A stretch of 23,306 nt of DNA from a virus. Made by a program: the position numbers and the translations under genes. The stretch covers positions 1 through 23,306 of the IMG/VR virus record IMGVR_UViG_3300036850_000259; one strand, 5' to 3'. The notes below the pieces were generated by a model, which saw only the letters and a list, made by a program, of their open reading frames with translations, ran no database searches and had not been told where the DNA came from. Shown piece after piece: positions 12,431-20,072 of the stretch (its first letter is position 1; each line of letters starts with the position of its first letter).

Positions 12431-13675
12431 GTGACCCTCGCAACCAAGCTCAAGGAAGCCTCCGACAACCTCGACGCCAAGCGCAAGGACCTGCGGGCCA
12501 TCTTCGTCGAGGCGGGCCCCGACTACGACATGGACAAGATCACGTCGCTGACCGGCGACAGCGCCGCCAAGGTGGCCGAGATCCGCAAGCGCAACGAGGA
12601 GCTGGACGACCTCGGGAAGGCGCTCGACGACCTGAAGGCCGTCCAGCGCGCCGCTCTGGCCGCCATGGAGTCGGGCACCGTCGAGTCCGGCCTCGAGCCC
12701 AACGGCGACGGCGCGGGCACCAAGGGCCGCCAGCCCGAGGTGAAGAACCTAGGCCAGCTGTTCAGCGAGTCCCCGGCCTTCAAGGGCTACCGGCCCGGCC
12801 AGGGCATCGGCCCCGTCGCCCACCTCGACATCGACCTCAAGACCCTGTTCGAGACCGGCGCCGGCTGGGCGGCGGAGTCCCTTCGCACCGGCATCGTCAC
12901 CCTCAAGCCCACCCGTCCCGCCCCCCACGTCGTCGACTTCATCCCCCAGGTGCCGACCAGCCAGTCGGCCGTCAAGTACATGGAGGAGACGACCTTCACC
13001 AACGCCGCCGCGGAGGCGGCCGAGGGTGGCTCCTACGCCGAGTCGACCCTCGTGCTCACGGAGCGGTCGGAGACGGTCCGCAAGGTCGCCACCTTCCTTC
13101 CCGTCACCGACGAGCAGTTCGAGGACGTGGACGAGGCCGAGGCCTACGTCAACAACCGGCTCATCTTCATGGTCCAGCAGAAGCTGGACGCCCAGGTGCT
13201 GGTCGGTAGCGGCACCCCGCCCGCCCTGAAGGGCACGGAGAACGTGTCCGGCATCCAGACCCAGGCGCTCGGTACCGACCCCATCCCCGACGCCATCTTC
13301 AAGGCCATGCGGGCCATCCGCGACGACGGCTTCGCCGAGCCGGGCGTGGTCTTCATCGCCCCCTCCAAGTGGCAGACGGTGCGGCTCCTGCGGACGGCCG
13401 ACGGTATCTACATCTGGGGCAACCCCTCGGAGGCGGGTCCCGAGCGGATCTGGGGTGTGCCTGTCGTCCAGACCACCGCCCACACTGCCACCAAGGCTGT
13501 GATCGGGGACTACGCCATGCACTCAGCGCTCTACGTGCGCCGGGGCGTGGACGTCCAGGTGAGCAACTCCCACAGCACCTACTTCGTCGAGGGCAAGCTG
13601 GCCGTCCGGGCCGACGTCCGGGTGGCCATGGTGCACTACCGCCCCAAGGCGTTCGCCACGGTGACCGGACTGTAA
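12431..13675 (+). CDS. Major capsid protein (HK97 fold)
   Basis: A 414-residue coat protein. GTG 12431 has AAAGGGG six bases upstream and is preferred over GTG 12401. Residues 1-105 are a charged helical segment ('KLKEASDNLDAKRKDLRAIF', 'RKRNEELDDLGKALDDLKA') matching the delta domain, which serves as a built-in scaffold and is removed by the upstream protease. The HK97 coat domain follows: 'SLRTGIVTLKPTRPAPHVVD', 'KVATFLPVTDEQFEDVDEAE', 'LDAQVLVGSGTPPALKG', and the late region 'RIWGVPVVQTTAHTATKAVI'. 'ALYVRRGVDVQVSNSHSTYF' is the usual C-terminal strand. A strong terminator follows, consistent with high expression. Confidence 0.92.
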   Translation: MTLATKLKEASDNLDAKRKDLRAIFVEAGPDYDMDKITSLTGDSAAKVAEIRKRNEELDDLGKALDDLKAVQRAALAAMESGTVESGLEPNGDGAGTKGRQPEVKNLGQLFSESPAFKGYRPGQGIGPVAHLDIDLKTLFETGAGWAAESLRTGIVTLKPTRPAPHVVDFIPQVPTSQSAVKYMEETTFTNAAAEAAEGGSYAESTLVLTERSETVRKVATFLPVTDEQFEDVDEAEAYVNNRLIFMVQQKLDAQVLVGSGTPPALKGTENVSGIQTQALGTDPIPDAIFKAMRAIRDDGFAEPGVVFIAPSKWQTVRLLRTADGIYIWGNPSEAGPERIWGVPVVQTTAHTATKAVIGDYAMHSALYVRRGVDVQVSNSHSTYFVEGKLAVRADVRVAMVHYRPKAFATVTGL

Positions 13676-13691
13676 GAGCGGGCTGACGTTC

Positions 13692-13726
13692 GAGGGAGGG
13701 CCACCGGAACGGCCCTCCCTCTCTTT
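13692..13726 (+). terminator. Intrinsic terminator after the capsid gene
   Basis: GAGGGAGGGCC (13692-13702) pairs exactly with GGCCCTCCCTC (13711-13721), an eleven-base-pair GC stem around an eight-base loop. TCTCTTT follows. It is 17 bases after the capsid stop and just before the ribosome site of the next gene. It probably reduces read-through and so keeps capsid transcripts in excess over tail transcripts. Confidence 0.85.
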
Positions 13727-13743
13727 CCCCAAAGGAGTGACTT

Positions 13744-14175
13744 GTGGGAATCATCGAAGGTGCGAGGAAGATCGCCGCCGGCGGTGGTATGGGCCAGGTC
13801 AAGGTCGCCCGGGGCCTTTACGACTTCGCCACCGACGGCGGGGCCCAGGGCGACATCACCCTGCGGGGGGACTCGATCCCCTCGGGGGCCATCATCATCG
13901 ACGCCCTCATCCACGTCGACACCGTGCCCACCTCGGGCGGTGCCGCCACCATCGCCATCAAGACTGAGGGCGCCGCCGACATCAACGCCGCCGACGCCTA
14001 CAACGGCGCCCCCTGGTCGACGACGGGGGCTAAGCGGGGCGACTTCACCGCCACCACCGCCCCCATAAAGACGACGGCGGCCCGGAGCATCAAGGCCACC
14101 GTCGCCACCGCCGACCTCACCGCCGGCAAGTTCAGCGTGATGGTCTTCTACGTCGAGCTCGAGAGCCAGACGTAA
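13744..14175 (+). CDS. Putative head-associated structural protein
   Basis: A 143-residue protein from GTG 13744 with AAAGGAG eight bases upstream. It is Ala/Gly/Thr-rich and predicted to be mainly beta ('GDITLRGDSIPSGAIIIDAL', 'KATVATADLTAGKFSVMVFY'), like a sandwich-fold virion protein. It lies between the capsid and connector genes, where decoration or minor head proteins are usually encoded. No sequence motif fixes the role. A capsid-decorating protein is my preferred inference. It is joined to the next gene by a TAATG overlap, and both are probably made together after the terminator. Confidence 0.6.
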   Translation: MGIIEGARKIAAGGGMGQVKVARGLYDFATDGGAQGDITLRGDSIPSGAIIIDALIHVDTVPTSGGAATIAIKTEGAADINAADAYNGAPWSTTGAKRGDFTATTAPIKTTAARSIKATVATADLTAGKFSVMVFYVELESQT

Positions 14176-14522
14176 TGGCCTACGAGGCGGTCTCCACGGT
14201 CGTCGCCTCGGCGGCGCGCACCGCCACGGGGCAGTCATCGGCCATCAACATCAACGGCATCGCCCCCGCCATCAACCTGCTGGTCGACTGCCCGACGGTC
14301 ACGGGTACCACGCCGGCGCTCGACCTGAGCGTCGAGTGGTCTCCCGACGGGGGCACGACGTGGTGCGTCGCCGACGCGGCCGACACCTTCACCCAGATCA
14401 CCGCGGCCAAGCAGGTCGCCAAGCGCTTCACGGTCAAGGCCCCGACCTACCGGGTGAAGTGGACCATCGGGGGCGCGAGCCCGAGCTTCACGTTCTCGGT
14501 GTACGAGTACCGCACCGCGTAA
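14175..14522 (+). CDS. Putative beta-sandwich structural protein
   Basis: A 115-residue protein starting at ATG 14175, which shares the last base of the preceding TAA. It is beta-rich and small-residue-rich. It shows 'ALDLSVEWSPDGGTTWCVA', a pattern seen in immunoglobulin-like or sandwich domains, and 'YRVKWTIGGASPSFTFSVYE'. Two cysteines are present, but no metal motif. It may decorate the head or contribute to a fibre; the context between capsid and connector genes favours a head-surface role (inference). An unusually strong ribosome site for the next gene, AAGGAGGAGG, follows its stop immediately. Confidence 0.55.
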   Translation: MAYEAVSTVVASAARTATGQSSAININGIAPAINLLVDCPTVTGTTPALDLSVEWSPDGGTTWCVADAADTFTQITAAKQVAKRFTVKAPTYRVKWTIGGASPSFTFSVYEYRTA

Positions 14523-14532
14523 GGAGGAGGAG

Positions 14533-14745
14533 GTGTGGCCGCCGCTCGACATCGTCCACCTCGACATCGTCATCGCCGACCAACGGCTCTGCCTCACCGA
14601 GGACGGCTGTCTCGTAGCGGAGGGCGATCCATCGGCGCGCTGGCTCTACTGCGTCCCCGGCCAGGAGATCCCCCGCCACGAAGCCGAGCACTACGGGCTG
14701 TGCATCCCGGAGAAGACGCCGAAGAAGCCCAAGCCCAAAGCGTGA
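14533..14745 (+). CDS. Small hypothetical protein, first copy of a tandem pair
   Basis: A 70-residue protein from GTG 14533 behind AAGGAGG (spacing five). The core 'RLCLTEDGCLVAEGDPSARW' continues as 'LYCVPGQEIPRHEAEHYG' and ends in a Lys/Pro tail 'EKTPKKPKPKA'. In the window from RLCLT to YG it matches the following gene at 31 of 38 positions, so the two arose by duplication. The 'GDP.ARWL.C.PGQ.IPR.EAE.YG' pattern resembles short proteins found among head-tail connector genes in actinobacteriophages. No biochemical function is known to me. This copy has two extra cysteines compared with its twin. Confidence 0.6.
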   Translation: MWPPLDIVHLDIVIADQRLCLTEDGCLVAEGDPSARWLYCVPGQEIPRHEAEHYGLCIPEKTPKKPKPKA

Positions 14746-14760
14746 AAGGAGGGGTGCCCC

Positions 14761-14997
14761 ATGGCACTCGAGATCGAGACCGACGACGAAGGCGGAGCGG
14801 TGGTCACGGCCACCGAGCGACTGTGCCTGACCGAAGACGAGCGACTGGTTCCCGAAGGAGACCCCGATGCCCGCTGGCTCTTCTGCGTCCCCGGCCAGGA
14901 GATCCCCCGAGCGGAGGCCGAGCGCTACGGGATGGTGAAGAAGAAGGCCGCGGCCAAGCCCGCCGACAAGGCGGCGAAGCCGCCGGCGAACAAGTAG
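14761..14997 (+). CDS. Small hypothetical protein, second copy of the tandem pair
   Basis: A 78-residue protein from ATG 14761 with AAAGGAGGGG eight bases upstream. The middle 'RLCLTEDERLVPEGDPDARW' and 'LFCVPGQEIPRAEAERYG' are the duplicate of the previous gene. It has a longer acidic N-terminus ('LEIETDDEGGAVVTA') and a different Lys/Ala-rich tail ('KKKAAAKPADKAAKPPANK'). The tail may be disordered and bind DNA or a capsid surface. Both copies keep intact frames and strong ribosome sites, so both appear functional. The role is unknown; the position just before the connector genes suggests a neck or head component. Confidence 0.62.
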   Translation: MALEIETDDEGGAVVTATERLCLTEDERLVPEGDPDARWLFCVPGQEIPRAEAERYGMVKKKAAAKPADKAAKPPANK

Positions 14998-15000
14998 CCC

Positions 15001-15657
15001 GTGGCCGACACCCTGGACGTTCTCACGCTGGACGAGGCGAAGGCCGCTGCCAACGTCGCTGGCGTGACCGCCTATGACCTCGAGCTGCCGGCGTGGATCA
15101 CGGCGGTCTCGCGCCGTCTCGACGACGCCGTGGGTCCCATCGTCCGGCGCACCATCACCTCCGACCTGCAGGACGGTGGCGAGGGCCATGAGGTCAGGAC
15201 GGCCAAGTACCCGGTGACCTCCTTCAACGCCGTCACCGAGTACCAGGACACCACGGCCACGGTCCTCACCCGGGAGACCAACGCCCTCAAGCCGTCCGAC
15301 GCCTATCTGGCCGAGGCCTACGACCCCGACCCCACCCTCTTCTCGGGGCGCCTCCGCCGCCGCTCGGGGGGCTCCGACTCGTACTACCCCCAGGGCCGGC
15401 GCAACGTCGAGATTACTTACGTCGCCGGCCGCTACGCCACCACCGCCTCGGTCGACGAGCTGTTCAAGCTGGCGGCTCGCCTCACGCTCCTGAACCTCTG
15501 GAACTCCCAGCGCCCCAACACCGCCTCCGTCGAGGAGTTCGACGTGCCGCAGAGCAACTTTCCCCGCTTCGCCATCCCCAACGCCGTGCGGGAGCTCCTC
15601 AAAGCCCACTGGCAGGAGGGTCCCATGGTGGGCGAGAGCGGACTGATGGTGGGCTGA
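15001..15657 (+). CDS. Head-tail connector/adaptor protein (gp6-like)
   Basis: A 218-residue protein from GTG 15001. It starts 'LDVLTLDEAKAAANVAGV', the usual opening of head-to-tail adaptors that bind the portal ring (HK97 gp6 or SPP1 gp15 type). 'DLELPAWITAVSRRLDDAVG' forms the first helices. The middle carries 'YPVTSFNAVTEYQD' and 'VEITYVAGRYATTASVDELF', with 'KLAARLTLLNLWNSQRP' as the closing helix. 'FAIPNAVRELLKAHW' matches the family C-terminus. It follows the head genes and is joined to the next gene by TGATG, as in other neck modules. Confidence 0.78.
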   Translation: MADTLDVLTLDEAKAAANVAGVTAYDLELPAWITAVSRRLDDAVGPIVRRTITSDLQDGGEGHEVRTAKYPVTSFNAVTEYQDTTATVLTRETNALKPSDAYLAEAYDPDPTLFSGRLRRRSGGSDSYYPQGRRNVEITYVAGRYATTASVDELFKLAARLTLLNLWNSQRPNTASVEEFDVPQSNFPRFAIPNAVRELLKAHWQEGPMVGESGLMVG

Positions 15658-16124
15658 TGTCCACGGGTACGAGCCTCGTCGCCTTGAAGCAGGCGCTCAT
15701 CACGGCCCTGCGGGCCCGGGCGGGGCTCGTCGGGGTCCAGGTGCTCTACGCCGCCGGCGACTTCCAGACCGGTGACGACCACCTGGAGGGAGAAGCGATC
15801 TGGCTCCGCAACACCGAGTGGGAGAGCTCGGAGTTCCCCGTCATGCGGGCCGGCACCAAGAAGGTCGACGAGGTCTACGCGCTCGAGGTCTTCGTCCAGG
15901 TGCTCAAGACCGACGGCTCCAGCCAGGAGACGGCCGACCTGCGGGCCCTCGCCCTCGTGGCCGAGTTGCAGCAGGCGCTGGCGGAGACCCCACAGGTTTC
16001 GGCGCAGACGTTCTGGGGGGAGCTGAAGATGCGCCGCCACATCACCGGGCAGCTGTCGCCGGGGCCCGGCCACGGCTCCCGCTTCGAAGCTGTCATCTGG
16101 GTGAAGGCGCGCCTCGCGCCGTGA
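15657..16124 (+). CDS. Putative tail terminator / tail completion protein
   Basis: A 155-residue protein from ATG 15657, overlapping the adaptor stop. It opens with a helix 'LVALKQALITALRARAGL' and continues with strands. 'EAIWLRNTEWESSEFPVMRA' is followed by 'EVYALEVFVQVLKTDGSSQE', and a helix 'DLRALALVAELQQALAETPQ' follows. The end 'GSRFEAVIWVKARLAP' is a terminal strand. This order matches tail-terminator proteins such as lambda gpU and its relatives, which cap the tail tube and join it to the head. Its position between adaptor and tail tube supports this. Sequence similarity in this family is low, so the call rests partly on context. Confidence 0.65.
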   Translation: MSTGTSLVALKQALITALRARAGLVGVQVLYAAGDFQTGDDHLEGEAIWLRNTEWESSEFPVMRAGTKKVDEVYALEVFVQVLKTDGSSQETADLRALALVAELQQALAETPQVSAQTFWGELKMRRHITGQLSPGPGHGSRFEAVIWVKARLAP

Positions 16125-16140
16125 AGAGAAGGGGATGACC

Positions 16141-16329
16141 ATGCGTCTCAAGTACATCGGGCCCCTGGAGGCCGTGGTGGTGCCCTCGGGCGACCTCGAG
16201 CTGGGTCCTGTGGCCCCGGGCGAGGTGCTCGAGGTACCCGACGCCCTGGGCAGGTCCCTGCTGGAGCAGGAGTCCAACTGGGAGAAGGCCGCCGACTCCC
16301 GGCCGAGCAAGCCGAAGAGCGAGGAGTAG
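16141..16329 (+). CDS. Small hypothetical protein before the tail tube (62 aa)
   Basis: ATG 16141 is preferred because GAAGGGG lies six bases upstream; ATG 16135, two codons earlier, directly abuts that site. The protein reads 'MRLKYIGPLEAVVVPSGDLE' and then 'VAPGEVLEVPDALGRSLLEQ', ending in a Lys/Ser/Glu tail. 'KYIGP…V.VP…GE..EVPD.L..SL..Q..NW' is a widespread pattern in tiny phage proteins located near tail-tube genes; its role is not known. The four bases before the next ATG include part of its ribosome site, so expression is probably linked to the tail tube. Confidence 0.6.
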   Translation: MRLKYIGPLEAVVVPSGDLELGPVAPGEVLEVPDALGRSLLEQESNWEKAADSRPSKPKSEE

Positions 16330-16332
16330 GCG

Positions 16333-17271
16333 ATGGCGGGCTTCAAGTCCCAACTGGGCTTCAAGGAGGAGTCGACCTACGGGACCCGGGTGGTGCCCGA
16401 CCGGTTCCTCGAGTTCGTCTCCGAGGGCATCAAGCTCACCCGGCAGCGGATCGACTCCCGTGGCATCCGGGCCGGACGCCGGACTCTGCACCGCTGGAAC
16501 GCCGGGATCCAGGAGGCGGCCGGGCCCTTCGAGATCGAGCTCGCCGCCCAGGGCACGGGCCTGCTGCTCAAGCACCTCTTCGGCGCCGTCTCGACGGCCG
16601 GCACCAACCCCTACACCCACACCTTCACCCCGGGGATCCTCAACGGCAAGAGCCTGACGGTCCAGTTCAACAAGCCCGACATCTCCACCGACCGACCCTT
16701 CGACTACACGGGCGTGAAGTGCACCAGCTGGGAGCTGGGCCTCAAGGTGGGCGAGCTGGCCATGCTCACCGTTGAGACCTACGGCACCCACGAGCAGACC
16801 GACCAGAGCCTGGCCTCGGTGTCCTACCCGGGCACCTACACGCCCTTCGTCTTCACCCACGGCTCCCTCACCATCGCCGCCGCCGAATACGAGATCGAGG
16901 CCATCACCCTCACCGGCGACAACGCCCTGAAGACCGGCCGGCACTTCATGAGGGCCTCCAACCCGGAGCGGCCGAAGGAGCCGCTGGAGAACGGGCAGCG
17001 GGACTACGGCGGGACCATCGACAGCGAGTTCCGGGACCTGACCGCCTACAACCGCTTCGTCAACGGCACCGAGGCGGCCCTGGTGCTCACCCTCAACGCC
17101 GGCGCCAGCGCCCAGCTGACCATCACCACCAACGTCCGCTTCGACGGCGAGACCCCCGGCGTCGCCGACATGGGGCTCCTCGACCAGCCGCTGCCCTTCA
17201 AGTGCCTCCACGCTACGGCCGACGCCTCGGCCATCACCGCCGCATTGGTCAACGCGGACGCCACCCCGTAG
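16333..17271 (+). CDS. Major tail protein (tail tube)
   Basis: A 312-residue subunit of the tail tube. ATG 16333 has GAGGAG six bases upstream. The N-terminus 'FKSQLGFKEESTYGTRVVPD' is typical of the phage tail-tube family in actinobacteriophages. Further blocks are 'GPFEIELAAQGTGLLLKHLF', 'PYTHTFTPGILNGKSLTVQF', 'DYTGVKCTSWELGLKVGELA' and the late 'TAYNRFVNGTEAALVLTLNA'. The protein is mainly beta. Its place before the gp10-like and tape-measure genes, its length and its strong ribosome site all agree. The stop is directly followed by the next ATG with no intervening base. Confidence 0.85.
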   Translation: MAGFKSQLGFKEESTYGTRVVPDRFLEFVSEGIKLTRQRIDSRGIRAGRRTLHRWNAGIQEAAGPFEIELAAQGTGLLLKHLFGAVSTAGTNPYTHTFTPGILNGKSLTVQFNKPDISTDRPFDYTGVKCTSWELGLKVGELAMLTVETYGTHEQTDQSLASVSYPGTYTPFVFTHGSLTIAAAEYEIEAITLTGDNALKTGRHFMRASNPERPKEPLENGQRDYGGTIDSEFRDLTAYNRFVNGTEAALVLTLNAGASAQLTITTNVRFDGETPGVADMGLLDQPLPFKCLHATADASAITAALVNADATP

Positions 17272-17700
17272 ATGGCCCAGCCCGTCGTTCGCGCCGAGGG
17301 TCTGACCGAGCTCCGCCGGGCACTGAAGGACGTCGACGCCAAGCTGCCCCGGGAGATCCGCATCGCGCTCAACGAGGGAGCGAAGGTCGTGGTCGGCGCC
17401 GCCCGGCCGACCCTGCCCGAGATCAGCGGGGACCTGGCCAGGTCGCTGCGGCCCTCGTCGACACAGCGGGAGGGCCGGGTGACCCTCGGTACCACCTCCG
17501 TCCCCTATGCCGGGTGGGTGGAGTTCGGCGGGAAGATTGAGCACGCCGGCCACGGCCACACCTTCCCCCACGTCATCCGCCGGCCCTTCGTCAAGGAGGG
17601 CCGCTACCTATTCCCCGCCGCCGAACGGAAGACCGATCAGGTGATCGAGGTCTGCGAGCGGGCCGTCGGCGACCTGATCCAGCGGGCGGGACTGGGGTAA
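17272..17700 (+). CDS. HK97 gp10-like neck/tail-completion protein
   Basis: A 142-residue protein whose ATG directly follows the tail-tube stop. It begins 'VRAEGLTELRRALKDVDAKL' with a long basic helix. The characteristic middle is 'VPYAGWVEFGGKIEHAGHG', and 'RPFVKEGRYLFPAAER' follows, the conserved 'RPF…GRY.FPA' of the gp10-like family. A helix ends the protein. These proteins join head and tail and are usually encoded before the tail tube. Here the gene sits between tail tube and tape measure, the slot normally held by frameshifted tail-assembly chaperones. The stop overlaps the tape-measure start as TAATG. Confidence 0.75.
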   Translation: MAQPVVRAEGLTELRRALKDVDAKLPREIRIALNEGAKVVVGAARPTLPEISGDLARSLRPSSTQREGRVTLGTTSVPYAGWVEFGGKIEHAGHGHTFPHVIRRPFVKEGRYLFPAAERKTDQVIEVCERAVGDLIQRAGLG

Positions 17701-20066
17701 TGGCCAAGAACGTCGTCGTCCGCTTCCTCTCCGAGAGCCTCGGCCTCGAACGGGGCTTCAAGAAGGCCGATCAGGCGGCCAAGGGCTTCCAGGCCCAGGT
17801 GGGCAAGCTGGCGGGGTCCTTCACCAAGCTGCCCGGACCCATCGGCTCGGCCGCCTCCAGCATCCAGGGCCTGGCCGGCAGCGTGCCGCCCATGGCCGCG
17901 GGCGTCGCCGCCGGTGCCACCGCGGTGGCGAGCCTGGTGGCGGTGGCGGCCAAGTCGGTGGCGACCTTCACCCAGCTCGCCGCCCAGATCCTCGACGTCC
18001 AGCGGGTGACGAACAGCTCGGCCGAGGACGCCTCCCGCCTGGTCTCCATCCTCGACGACTACGAAATCCCCGTGGAGACGGCCAACAAGGCGTTCTTCCG
18101 GCTGGCCCGGGAGATCGGCCAGGGAGGCGAGGGGCTGCGGGACTACGGCGTCGAGGTGGCCCGCACCGCCGACGGCTCCGCCGACCTGTCCGAGACCCTG
18201 CTGCGGATCGCCGACGCCTACAACGCCACGCAGGATCCCGCCGAGCGGGCGGAGATGCTCAACAAGGCCTTCAGCCGCTCTGGCCAGGAGCTCGTCCCCA
18301 TCCTCGAGCAGGGCCGCGAGGGCATCGCCCGGATGTTCGCCGAGGCCGAGGACGCCGGGCAGATCTTCAGCCAGGACGACATCGACCGGGCCGAGGAGTT
18401 CCGTCTCGCCCAGGACCAGCTGCAAGACGCCGTCAACGAGGTCTTCCTCACCATCGGGCCGGAGCTCGTCCCCGCCCTCACCGATCTGGCGACCGTCACG
18501 GCGGTAGTGACCGACAAGGTGGTCGACTTCGGCAAGGAAAACGGCAAGTGGATCGGCAACGTCATCAAGTTCATGCCCATCCTCAACACCGTGACCTTCG
18601 GCCTCGGCCTCGTGAAGAAGGCCTTCGGTGACGAGGTCGAGGCCAAGAAGAAGTCGATCGAGGGCGACCGGCAGAAGCGGGAGACGGCCAAGCAGGCAGC
18701 CGATGCGGCCAAGGAGCAGAAGGAGGCCACCGACGACTTCACCCGCGCCCTCGACGCCCTGGGCAAGGCCGAGGACAAGGTCGCCGACGCCGCCGAGGGC
18801 GTCACCGACGCCGAGCGGAACCTGGCCGGTGCCCGCAAGGATCTCGCCGAGATCATCCGGGACGGGGCCGACGGGCTGTCCCCCTACGAGGAGGCCCTCG
18901 AGCGGGTGGAGGCCGCCGACGAGGCCCTCGCCGACGCCGAGGGCGAAGTGGCCGACGCCGTCAGGGACGTGGCCGAGGCCGAGGGCGATCTCGTCGACGC
19001 CCACGAGAAGGTCAGGGACGCCCAGGAGCGGGTCCTCGACGCCGAGCAGAAGATCGCCGACCTCCGGGAGCAGGCCGCCGAGGACGCCAAGGACGCCGTT
19101 CTCGACATCGCCAAGGGCCAGAACGATCTCACCAAGTCTCAGGACAAGCTGGCCAAGGCGGAGTTCCGGCTCGGCCAGCTCCGCCAGGGAGCGGAGACGA
19201 CGGCCGAGGGGCTGCGTGAGGCCGAGCAGGAGGTGGCCGACGCCCAGCTCGAGGTGAGCGAGGCGGGGCGGGAGCTGGAGACCGCCAACAAGGATCTCGC
19301 CGACGCCAACACCACGCTGGCCGGTACCTCCGACGAGGCCAAGGACGCCGAGAAGGCACGGCAGGAGGCAGTCGACGGCCTCACCCGGGCCCTCGGGGAG
19401 GTCACCGCCGCCGAGGGGGCCAAGACGGCGGCGACCAGCAGCCTGGCCGCTGCCGAGGTCGCCCTCTCCCAGGGCATGGCCGCCCGCAACACCGCCCAGG
19501 CCGAGGCCCAGCGCCTCGACGACACCGACGTCGCCTTCGCCGAGAGGGTCAAGGAGGCGAAGGACAAGGTCGCCGGCGCCGAGCGGGGGCTGCGGGACGC
19601 CCGCCGAGGGGCGAAGGACGCCGCCTACGACCTCGAGGTCGCCTCGGGGAAGCTGAAGACGGCCGAGGACGAGCTGCTCACCACCGAGGCCAGCCTCCTC
19701 GCAGTGCGCCAGGCCATCGCCACCAACGCCCCGGCGCTGCTCGCCGCCTTCGACGCCACCCCCCTGGGCAAGCTCCTCGCCGCCCTCAGCCAGCCCATCA
19801 ACGCCAATGCCCCCCTCGTCCAGCTGGGTGGCCCCGTCCGGGCCCGCCAGCACGGGGGACCGATCTCGGCCGGCGTCCCCTATCTGGTGGGGGAGGGGGG
19901 TCCCGAGATCCGGGAGTTCGATTTTCCCGGGCGCATCAGGCCGAAGGGCCTAGGGGGCAACGGCACCGGGGGAGTCCACATCGAGAACTTCAACGTCACC
20001 GGCAACCCCTCCCCTCGGGACATCGCCGACGAGCTCGCCTGGTTCTGGAAGACCGCCGGCCGGTAG
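17700..20066 (+). CDS. Tape measure protein
   Basis: A 788-residue protein that sets tail length; by the usual 1.5 angstrom per residue this implies a tail near 120 nm. Residues about 63-97 are hydrophobic and Ala-rich ('AAGVAAGATAVASLVAVAAK'), a likely membrane-inserting segment. Residues about 315-680 form a very long coiled coil of repeated 'DA…A..D.ADAE' units, including 'LADAEGEVADAVRDVAEAEG'. The C-terminus 'RQHGGPISAGVPYLVGEGGP' is a hallmark of tape measures. ATG 17700 overlaps the gp10-like stop. No peptidase or transglycosylase domain is seen within it. It is the longest gene in the window. Confidence 0.9.
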   Translation: MAKNVVVRFLSESLGLERGFKKADQAAKGFQAQVGKLAGSFTKLPGPIGSAASSIQGLAGSVPPMAAGVAAGATAVASLVAVAAKSVATFTQLAAQILDVQRVTNSSAEDASRLVSILDDYEIPVETANKAFFRLAREIGQGGEGLRDYGVEVARTADGSADLSETLLRIADAYNATQDPAERAEMLNKAFSRSGQELVPILEQGREGIARMFAEAEDAGQIFSQDDIDRAEEFRLAQDQLQDAVNEVFLTIGPELVPALTDLATVTAVVTDKVVDFGKENGKWIGNVIKFMPILNTVTFGLGLVKKAFGDEVEAKKKSIEGDRQKRETAKQAADAAKEQKEATDDFTRALDALGKAEDKVADAAEGVTDAERNLAGARKDLAEIIRDGADGLSPYEEALERVEAADEALADAEGEVADAVRDVAEAEGDLVDAHEKVRDAQERVLDAEQKIADLREQAAEDAKDAVLDIAKGQNDLTKSQDKLAKAEFRLGQLRQGAETTAEGLREAEQEVADAQLEVSEAGRELETANKDLADANTTLAGTSDEAKDAEKARQEAVDGLTRALGEVTAAEGAKTAATSSLAAAEVALSQGMAARNTAQAEAQRLDDTDVAFAERVKEAKDKVAGAERGLRDARRGAKDAAYDLEVASGKLKTAEDELLTTEASLLAVRQAIATNAPALLAAFDATPLGKLLAALSQPINANAPLVQLGGPVRARQHGGPISAGVPYLVGEGGPEIREFDFPGRIRPKGLGGNGTGGVHIENFNVTGNPSPRDIADELAWFWKTAGR

Positions 20067-20072
20067 CGCCTG

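Noticed and set aside
13737-14068. Alternative + strand frames over the gene at 13744
   Set aside because: They are Pro/Arg/Ser-rich shadows. The frame from GTG 13744 has a good ribosome site and a balanced beta-rich product.
17202-17700. Possible frameshifted tail chaperone overlapping the gp10-like gene
   Set aside because: The alternative + frame is Arg/Gly/Pro-rich shadow sequence. I find no slippery heptamer, and the main frame matches the gp10-like family.
17637-19853. Long - strand open frame opposite the tape measure (about 740 codons)
   Set aside because: Its Leu/Gly periodicity mirrors the coiled-coil codons of the tape measure on the other strand. It is not an independent gene.
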